A stretch of DNA of 64,000 bases, taken from Megalonaias nervosa (Eukaryota; Mollusca; Bivalvia; Unionida; Unionidae). Of the stretch, positions 56,391-64,000 are shown piece after piece (position 1 is the first letter of the stretch; every line of letters begins with the position of its first letter). The stretch lies in NCBI GenBank assembly GCA_016617855.1, contig JAECUM010003235.1:1-64000 (forward strand), read 5' to 3'. The notes below the pieces were generated by a model that did not search any database, had not been told where the DNA came from, and worked only from the letters and a program-made list of their open reading frames with translations. Both the position numbers and the translations under genes were made by a program.

Positions 56391-57301
56391 AAGACATGGC
56401 TGCACCGTTGAGATTTTTTCGTTCCTGAAAATTGGTATGATTCATCAACACTAGTAATTCTTGCTTTATCGGTGTGATTAAGAAGTAAATTAGGGGTTCG
56501 CTGCTGGTACCAACGGTGGAATTCCATCCATCGTGTGTAGAGCACAATAGTTTCCATAAAGATATTACTTGGGTCCTACCAAATGAAGGTGGTGACAGCC
56601 CGGAAACCATCCAGCATGCTTCTGGTGAGCCGAGGCTATCTGCTCCCATTCACGAAATGAACACCACCACTGAAAAACTTGACTTTATCTCCTACTCCCA
56701 AGCAGATAAATCCAGCTCTGGCTAATTCTTTGGGTGTAGGTCCAGCCAGCTATTTAGGTGTAGGGATCCAGCAATTTCATTTGAATGTTTGGAATCGACT
56801 TTCAAAGTCACATAACCAGGCATAAGCCGCAGGCAACGAGTATTCTTCTTAGACAGGTTTATTTCCATAACTTATCATAATACCCAAAGTAGTTTGCTCA
56901 GGCATGGATGAGATGCATAGGGTGGCAGCCGTACGGCATCGCTTTGAATAAGAAAACCAGTAAATGATCGTGTTGCATCTTTTCCACTAGTCAAGTAGCA
57001 AAGATATTAATAAACATCATCGCTTTCGCATCCTTCGGTTTATACACGAACGACATCGCTTTCCATGGTTATAGTAGTAGTAGGGGCTATGGCATGGTGC
57101 TGCATCATTAATGTCACAGGTACGTCCTCGATGTCTTCGTAAAGCACAGCATCGCTCTCATGTTTATCACTAAACTTGAATTTCTCGCACGATACTTGCT
57201 GTGTGGAATGATTTATCTTTCTAGCCCATCATTTGTCGTAGTAATGAAGTGTAGGTCTTGGAAGTCTTCCCTTTTATACACTGGGTGATATCGGCATGTC
57301 C
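56391..57301. other. Unresolved region of element D between Pro-rich gene and PolB
   Basis: In C this interval holds core, ATPase and F-box-like genes (about 4.3 kb). Here only ~0.9 kb remains, without recognisable motifs. Weak minus-strand coding character at 56900-57200 (DIEDVPVTLMMQHHAIA) may be a gene not present in C. Confidence 0.4.
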
Positions 57302-60300
57302 TTACGGTAAAATATTGTGGTCTGGAAGTCGCACTCGCTTCTGGTACACGATCCGATACATTTTTCCAAAGGGCGACAGATGATTTGGTGGTTTGTTACC
57401 GTACAATTTTGTGCGGATCCAAGTTGTCACGCTAAAGTGTTGATCCTCTCCAGACTGTAGAGTTTCTTTCAGCACTCCGAAGTTGACCACTTGACTCGTT
57501 TAATGGTCAGCGTCAATCCTTTGAATTTGTAGTTGGTATGCATTCGATCCTGTGGGTCTCGGCATTTGTAGCCATAATTTTACGGACCGACGCTAGCAAC
57601 ACTCAAAATCTTGTCTTTTTGGTGCTCGTCTGTCCATGCCACTAAACGGTCTCCTTCGATCTTTTGGTGGGTATGATGACGATGATCAATGTAAATGCAA
57701 ATGTCAGTGTCCAAATACAGGACACGATCTCCTAACAGGTGTAAAGCTTCGTATAATTTTAAGCGAGCATGGGCTGTCACTTAGGTAGCAATGATGACAT
57801 TTCCAAATTCGTCGGCAAGCACAAGGTTTCTTCCTCGTGACTGACTGGGATCAAATCTCCACGAATGATGTCCACGTGTTTCATATATTTTCTTCTGTCA
57901 TAAATCACATCATAGTAGCAGAAGGTTTCTGCTATGTACCCCGTTTTGGGTAAACATGTACGTTGTGCCATTTTGCCCCCACAAGCAATGCAGCATAACT
58001 ATGGCAAACGAACGCCTTCCTTCGTTTTTTTTCTAAGTGGTTTAAAGTGATTACTTCGATGAAATGGTGCTCCTCTTTGAATTATTCTTGGTCTTCGGGA
58101 GTCTGACACTCTGATAAATAACCGGTAGCTTCTTGTTTGAGTTTCAAACTCGCATCGACATAGTCCAAGAAAATGAATGCCTTTCTGGGTGTCGTCGTCG
58201 TTTTGGTAAATTTCGTAGACTTCTAATAACTTGTATCACAGTTCCAGAGCGCGAAACCACGTTGACTCACATTCATGTTAATGTGCGTTCTTTCTCGGTG
58301 CGATTACTAGCATGGTCTTGGTTACTGGTTTCGGCACAGGTAAGGCACAAAGGAAACATCAGCTTTCCTTGGCAATGGTAGGGTAAGACTAGATTGGTAC
58401 AAGTTGGTGGGAGGCAAGACTATGCCTTCATATTGACGAATCTGTTTCACGTAGATGTGCTTTGTCAACATTTGTGGGTGTCCTGTTGGAAAGTGACAAT
58501 ATTTGCACAATCAAGGATATAGCGAACAGACGTCCAGGTATTTGATTTCTTGTCCTTTCTTCTCATCTGCATGTACAGCAAGTGTGTGGCATACGTTCGT
58601 CCTCCATATAAAGTCGCGTGTGTCTAGATATTACACTTTCACCACGTCGTAACCTTCCACGATGCGCTTAAACTCGGGATCGGTTATCAATCGTCCATCA
58701 TACTCGTGCCCCTACATTTCATTCATTTGATATGATTCTTCCTCTAACTTCAGGCGTTGTTAGTAAGTTTTCTCGTACAATTCTTCCATGGTGCACTGTA
58801 AGAATTCATTTTACATGAGCCGTTGAGGGTAACAATAAGGACATCCATAAAATAATCATCTCTGAAATTCGTAGACGATCTTGGGGTCTTCTAAGACCCA
58901 ACCATCCACCAGAAAATGTCCAATTTTCTTTTCACCTCTTCCTTTTCTGGCATGTTGGATCCATTTGTCTTCCGTGACCGACAAGTAATGTAGCCAACGC
59001 AGAGCTTTGACCATGAACTGGTTGCGGTACACTGAGGAACACGCTTTGGTGATGGTAGAGGATTGCTTCGAAGGATTGATCCCTCCGTGCTCTATAAACA
59101 ATTGTCGAAATTTTCCAAACCAAATCCGTAAGACAAATTGGGGTCAGAAGCTTGAGAGCTGTACCAAGCGTAGAAAGCTTATCTTAGTTCGGTGCGCATA
59201 TTGTTGGGGTCATAATAGTGTACGTCAGGCAAATGCAGCAGGACCGCGTTTTGATTGGCTTCTTTATTGAATAAGTGGGAACAATACCCCATAGCCATTT
59301 CTGTCATTCCAAACGTTTTAGGCATTCGACTCAAAGACATGACCAAAATAACTCGTGGAATCTTTCAACTCTACTTGTCCCATTTTCATGTGGATTAGTC
59401 TAGTTCCGTCCATGGTGACTTGGAGGCATTCAGCGCCTTGTTCTGAGTAGTATTTCAGAACAAAATTGTTCATCGTATCCCGAGAAATTGTACGCCATCA
59501 CCGTAGCATAGCGATGGCAGTCTCTGGCACACTGAATATACTCTTCACTCCATGTGTCGTCGATAGGGTCTAAGATCCATTCGGCAAAATCGGGAAGAGT
59601 GTTAGGTCATCGAAAGATTTTTTCACGTCCTCCTGGAATCTTGCTACAGTGGGAACAACGAAAAAAAGATAGGTTCTTCGATGCACTTCTCGCACGCTTG
59701 ATGAGCGACGCAGAAATTAGGAATGTGAATGCAAGTCTATTGCATACATTCGAAATAAAAAAATGAAATTCCCTTTCTTCCTTTCATCCTTCTGTTTAGA
59801 TATGTATTTTGGTATGTAATATTCATGTTTCAAGTCTACGATTTGGTGGTAAATATGACACAGTTTCTTTCCTGGACAAACGTGGGCATTCGCATTGCTG
59901 GTGAGCATGAGATGTCCACAGGTATAGCACAATCTCAGCAGTTGGCAAACATTTTTCTGTTGTGGATCTTGCGCCATGCGATATTGTTGGTAACACGTAG
60001 GGCTGGCAAAGATTCACTGGCAAGATGAGCAGTGGATTCGGGAAAGCAGGGATTAGGCGCTAAACAACCCCGACATATCTCTCCGCAGTGAATGTGTTGG
60101 TCTCGACTGCAAAATCCGTAGTCGCATTTCTCTCAAAAATAATTACAATCTGATTAAAATCAGATCTCCACTGTCAAAAGTGAAGGTTTGACAGCGATCG
60201 CTTAGGGGTCATGTTCTGGTGACATATGTTATTACCATAATCGTTAATTTTATCAGCCAATCAAATGAAGTCCTATATATTCGCGTTTGGACGATTGATC

Positions 60301-61440
60301 ATTATGGCTGAATAGCATCAATGTGTGCCGAACGATCTGATTCACTTTCCAGTTTCTGAAAGCTGCATTTCCATTGGCTATTTGAAAGGTCACCAGAACA
60401 TGGCTCCTAAACAGTCGCTGTCAAATTTTCTCGTAGGACAGTAGATATCTGATTTCAATCAGATTGTAATAATTATATCCTAGAAATCCATTGATACTGG
60501 TAATAGTATCGAAATGTTCTTCATGATGATAGCAGTAAATGTATTTTCCGTATGGGAAATTGGGACCACGGAACACGAGAAGTCCACTTTCAACGTGTAG
60601 CGTGGAGCCAAGACGTCTTACACTTTTTGCATTTCAGGAATTCCACAGGTCGTGTTTTTCGATATACCAGCTTGTTGTAACAGGAATTCCGCCTCTCTTC
60701 GTTGTTTGGATTGGTCCGATTGTCTTATGCTCTCCCTGACTCTTTACCATTCTGCGGTGTCGTTTTTGTCGGCATACCTTCGACCCACAACTATGGCTCG
60801 GGCTAACATATCTGGTCTTTGGAGTTAATTTGGACGATGCTGCGTTTGGTACTGCGAAGTTCGTCCACCAGTAGCACTTTTCTGCGCCCGCTCCCTTTCG
60901 GAGGGGAAACGTGGGTCATGTAAAGTGCAGTTTTGCCATCGATGACGTGAAACTTGACGTTGGATTGCTGAACGTGTTGAATCTTATCGATGACTTTGGA
61001 GGATATCAGTTTCTGCCGGGGTGATAAACTCGTTCCAAATGGGTGACTTCAAAATGTCGTGATAAACGAAAAGTCTCAAACGATCCCCTTCTTTGACTTG
61101 GCAGTGTCATTTCAGTGTGATTGACAAGGAATCCCACAAATCGGTGATGAAACTTCCTCGAGTGGCACTTCGGACTTGAAATCTTTAAACTTCACCATGT
61201 AGGTGTTAAGTCATGGTTCTTAATTTTTGGGTACGACGCTATTGCGTGTCTCGAAAATGGTAATACTTTTCGGGTGCTACTTGCTGACTTTTGTTAGGTG
61301 TTGATTCAGGTTAGCTCATGTAGTCTTCAAACTTGCTGGCATGGATTTGAATTAACACTCCTCTGGTGTGTGAGGCGATATGTCACGTCGTTGCCTCTTA
61401 CTTTCTTCTTCTCTCTCATTGATATCATGCGATCATTCCA
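57302..61440 (-). pseudogene. DNA polymerase B, complete extent but heavily broken, element D
   Basis: Counterpart of 38002-41646, extending further at the C-terminus. Motif A reads YLDVCSLYP (about 58520-58546) with the catalytic Asp kept, followed at once by a stop. Motif C reads YLDTDICIYID (about 57690-57722). A thumb region follows down to 57302 (LTLTIKRVKW), which C lacks. Blocks at 58860-59100 (RWLHYLSVTEDKW) and 59720-59980 (zinc fingers) match C. A MITE lies inside at 60143-60469. Dozens of frame changes and stops make it a clear fossil. Confidence 0.85.
60143..60469. mobile_element. MITE inserted in element D PolB
   Basis: Ends TTACAATCTGATT...AATCAGATTGTAA are inverted repeats of about 25 bp (with the inner AATCAGAT). 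They are flanked by TAA on both sides (60140-60142, 60470-60472), or AATAATT if the ends are read two bases further in. Element C has uninterrupted sequence at the same place (about 40620), so this is an insertion. A TAA duplication would fit a PIF/Harbinger-type MITE. Confidence 0.8.
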
Positions 61441-61489
61441 TCTTGATTGAAATTTGCATTTGACTAGTTTCTAGACGCAATGGACCCCT

Positions 61490-62229
61490 ATATATGTTTT
61501 TTTCCATAGGATGTTCACACAAGTTGAGGCTATAATATCTACTAGGGTTTTTCCATTGGATTTTCCCACAAGTTCAGCCTTCAAATATATGCTAGGGTTT
61601 TCCCATAGGATCTTCACACAAGGTGAGTCTATAAATATATACTAGGGTTTTTCCATAGGATTTTCCCACATGTTGAGGCTACAAATATATACTAGGGTTT
61701 TGCCATAAGATTTTACAACAAGAGAAGAACAAAACGACCCTTTTCATGGCCACTCACCTGCCTAGAAAAAATATACTCTTTCACATTTGCCAAACAATTT
61801 TGTCTTTATGTTGTATACGTGTTAGGTTGTGTAGGCCTATGTTTGTTTGTCCCCATAAGCATATTTGTCCCCATAAACTTTCATGTACCCAAAATGTCGC
61901 TTCCAAGTTAAATTCCCATTGTCTCCATAAACACTTTGATCCACATAAAGCCTATGGATACATTTAACATAGGATTTCCCATACTTAGAGTAGCTCGTAT
62001 TGAGGTCAACCCGAAAACCGTTACTAAGTCACCGCCCTATTGAGTTCAGCCTTTTGTAACGCTGTTCGCATTTGTTCCCAGTGTCTTGACATCGTCCATG
62101 TTAAATTTCCATTGTCCCCCAGTTGTCCCTTGGACCTTACAGTTTCGCAGTGCGGTGACGTCACCCACGCTAAATTTCCGTGTGACCTCCAATTGACTAT
62201 TTTGATCCCAAGTGGCTCATATAACTACT
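61490..62229 (-). repeat. Right terminal inverted repeat of element D with ~57 bp tandem units
   Basis: Reverse complement of the left end. Its inner part (61494-61725) has four to five copies of a ~57 bp unit centred on ACTAGGGTTTTTCCATAGGA. A degraded hairpin GACCCTTTTCATGGCC (61736-61751), followed by ACTCA and a GCCTAGAAAAA block, stands where C has its histone-like stem-loop. Confidence 0.8.
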
Positions 62230-62235
62230 GATATC

Positions 62236-63081
62236 GTACTTATGCTCAGTCAATCAGATATCTGAATACTTCATTAATATACGTTGATGAGGCTTATGAA
62301 CTAACTTAAATTAGATCTTTATGATATAAGCGTAGTCAAAATCCGTCATACAAAAAAAAAATTTGCCTCTTAAGAAACATGAAACGCAGATGCTGCTCAT
62401 AATCAATCCCTTCTGAGATCTTCATACGCCTTTGACAGATTTTCTCAAATCTAGTCAGGAAAAAAGCTATGCGGCGCTGTCAAGTTTAGTCAGCTATGTG
62501 CCATGATGTCTCGTAAGTATACGTTTATGTCCCTCATTCAATATCTTCATAACAGAAATAATTTTATACCAAAATTAGTCAAACAAACTCAAAAATAAAC
62601 CTAGTGTGTAAATAAGGTTATTGTTGACGGACACATAAAACACGACGTCCGATGGACAACAAATTCAGGGTTATATCATATGCTCACTTAGCCTTCCGTC
62701 AGGTGAGATAAAAAGAAAGTCTCATTCGGATCGTTGAATTTGCAATACCATGGACTTCAGTTCAAGTAATTAAAGTTGTACTTTTCTAAACGAAGATTTA
62801 ATGATTCAAATCTTCCAAAGGAATGTATGGTGGTCTATGTGTGTGTGTGTGTGTGTGTATCGTCGCAAGCCATGGTCGAAAATTCGTTTTGGATTTTGAG
62901 TAGATCACTTACTAGACCACTTGCAAACGAGTTAGGTGGATAAGGACCTTTCTTATATGTCCGCCATAAGGCGAGAGTATTATGTTATAATATTGTACGT
63001 ATGTTACCAGTTTCGTTTCAGCAAACTAAGTTTAGTTATCCACCGTTTACGGTTACCAAGCTTTGTAGATGATTTGTACTT
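62236..63081. other. Right flank of element D, no gene
   Basis: AT-rich with a (GT)n tract at about 62838-62858. No coding or RNA gene supported. Confidence 0.5.
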
Positions 63082-63093
63082 GAGGAAAGGAAG

Positions 63094-63351
63094 TTGTTGT
63101 TGTTGTTGTTGTTGTACGGTTTAACGCCATTTTTCAGCACAAGATAGGCTATACATGGCGGCCAGTATTAATGGTGGAGGAAGAACCCGGAAAAACCCCG
63201 GAAAGAACCACCGACCCACGAGAAGCTACTGGCAAGCTTTCTCACATACCCATATTGGCTGAATCCGAGACTCGAACCCACGCAGACAGAGGTGAGATGG
63301 CAGTGATCCGTAACGGAGAGTGCTTTAGACCACTCGGCCACTCGGGGCCCC
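63094..63351 (-). mobile_element. tRNA-derived SINE, minus orientation
   Basis: Read on the minus strand: head GGCCCCGAGTGGCCGAGTGG with A box TGGCCGAGTGG, and B box GGGTTCGAGTC. A body follows that ends GGCGTTAAACCGTAC and an (AAC)n tail (63094-63115). Flanked by a 12 bp duplication GAGGAAAGGAAG at 63082-63093 and 63352-63363. It is a Ser/Leu-tRNA-like SINE of a kind common in molluscs. Confidence 0.9.
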
Positions 63352-63363
63352 GAGGAAAGGAAG

Positions 63364-64000
63364 AACCCTATCGATTTCTTGGCCAACAGATCAAAGGAAA
63401 ATGTCACTGTGACTGAAAGAAGAATAATGGTTTTCACACAATAACCCGAGTTCTCAACAATCTACATCTACCAAGCTATGTGAATAGCTTGCACTCCAGA
63501 TACAAACAAAAATTATATCGACATTGTGGTCAAAAGATCAAAGGTCATCGTGACTGAAAGAAAAGAAATGGTTTCAGCACAATAGCTTTAGTTCTGCATT
63601 ACAGACCTATACCAATTTTTGTGGATGGCTTGCTCCTGGAGTAAGGAGGAAGTTTATAGGTTTGGCGTCAAAATGTCAAAAGTCCTATCACCATAAAAGC
63701 CTAAATTCAACATCACAAACTTGGACCAATATCTATGGATAGTTTGCAGCTGAGATAAGAACCCTGTTTACCTTCGGGTATAAAGGTCAAGGGTTAAGGA
63801 CACTATGACTCTAAGAATAAAAACTGGTTCTGCATAAAACTTCAGTTCTCGACCGTGTATCGTCACCAATGTTTGTTGATGACTTACACGTTTGGTATGA
63901 AATAATCCTATTGATTTTGAGGACTGAGGTCAAAGTCACTTTCAGTGAATTTTGGATGTTGTTGTTGGTATAATATCTTATGTACATTGACTTCAATTCG
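63364..64000. repeat. Degenerate ~130 bp tandem repeat
   Basis: Blocks such as GTCAAAAGATCAAAGGTCA and GTGACTGAAAGAA recur near 63400, 63530, 63670, 63785 and 63925 with much drift. The SINE sits inside the first unit. No gene. Confidence 0.55.

Larger units (their letters stand above)
50219..62229. mobile_element. Element D: old, shrunken Polinton related to C, 12.0 kb
   Basis: Terminal inverted repeats start AGTAGTTATATGAGCC (50219) and end with its reverse complement (62229). Flanks GACTTC (50213-50218) and GATATC (62230-62235) agree at four of six bases. Gene order on the minus strand parallels C (PolB, Pro-rich protein, integrase, penton, pVI-like, capsid, CxxC protein, protease end). 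C-type core, ATPase and F-box-like genes were not found. Every gene has many stops and frame changes, more than in C. Confidence 0.85.

Noticed and set aside
63290..63351. A tRNA gene on the minus strand and an 89-codon frame over it
   Set aside because: It is the head of a SINE; the open frame is a common product of this SINE family.

Overview
This is eukaryotic, animal DNA and most likely molluscan. There are no ribosome-binding sites or operons. Most of the window is AT-rich non-coding sequence with (TA)n, (TG)n and (CA)n tracts, two tRNA-derived SINEs with target-site duplications (TSDs), and copies of an AGGGAGATAACTCT-type repeat that I associate with mollusc genomes. No host gene could be supported. 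Almost all coding sequence belongs to four virus-like Polinton/Maverick (adintovirus-type) elements, all decayed by frameshifts, stops, deletions, an inversion and later insertions.

Element A (465-12332) is bounded by inverted ~200 bp repeats, each of which is itself a fold-back, with a 5 bp TSD GCTAG. It carries a fibre gene split by a SINE, a packaging ATPase, a coiled-coil protein, a penton-like plus pVI-like pair in tandem duplicate, a major capsid fragment, a pX-like protein and a truncated protein-primed DNA polymerase B. I see no integrase. Element B (about 15767-22300, ends not found) is a different lineage: a NUMOD-HNH endonuclease gene, a Cys-rich protein, one long PolB - SF1 helicase - HNH reading unit, an integrase, a parvovirus-type phospholipase A2 with a zinc ribbon, and an ATPase. 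I found no capsid gene in it. Element C (25004-43994) has ~377 bp inverted repeats and a 6 bp TSD differing at one base. It holds three short promoter-gene cassettes, protease, capsid proteins, integrase with chromodomain, core proteins, ATPase, F-box-like paralogues, PolB and a zinc-knuckle gene. Element D (50219-62229) is an older, shrunken relative of C with its own inverted repeats; the C-type core, ATPase and F-box-like genes were not found in it.

The most striking signal is in C. Four minus-strand genes are each followed within about 5-40 nt by a 16 nt hairpin matching the replication-dependent histone mRNA 3' stem-loop (GGCCCUUUUCAGGGCC type). A purine-rich GAAAAGA motif follows at the spacing expected of a U7 histone downstream element. 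Two copies change both bases of the outer pair together. This suggests a mobile virus whose genes use histone-type, poly(A)-independent, S-phase-linked 3' ends, which I do not know to have been described for Polintons.

In life these genes would form a replication set (PolB, helicase in B), an integration set (integrase plus terminal repeats) and a virion set (double jelly-roll capsid, penton, minor capsid, ATPase, protease, fibre). None of the four copies looks able to act by itself: key residues are lost in the C polymerase and ATPase, and most frames are broken. Coordinates of broken genes are approximate to a few codons.
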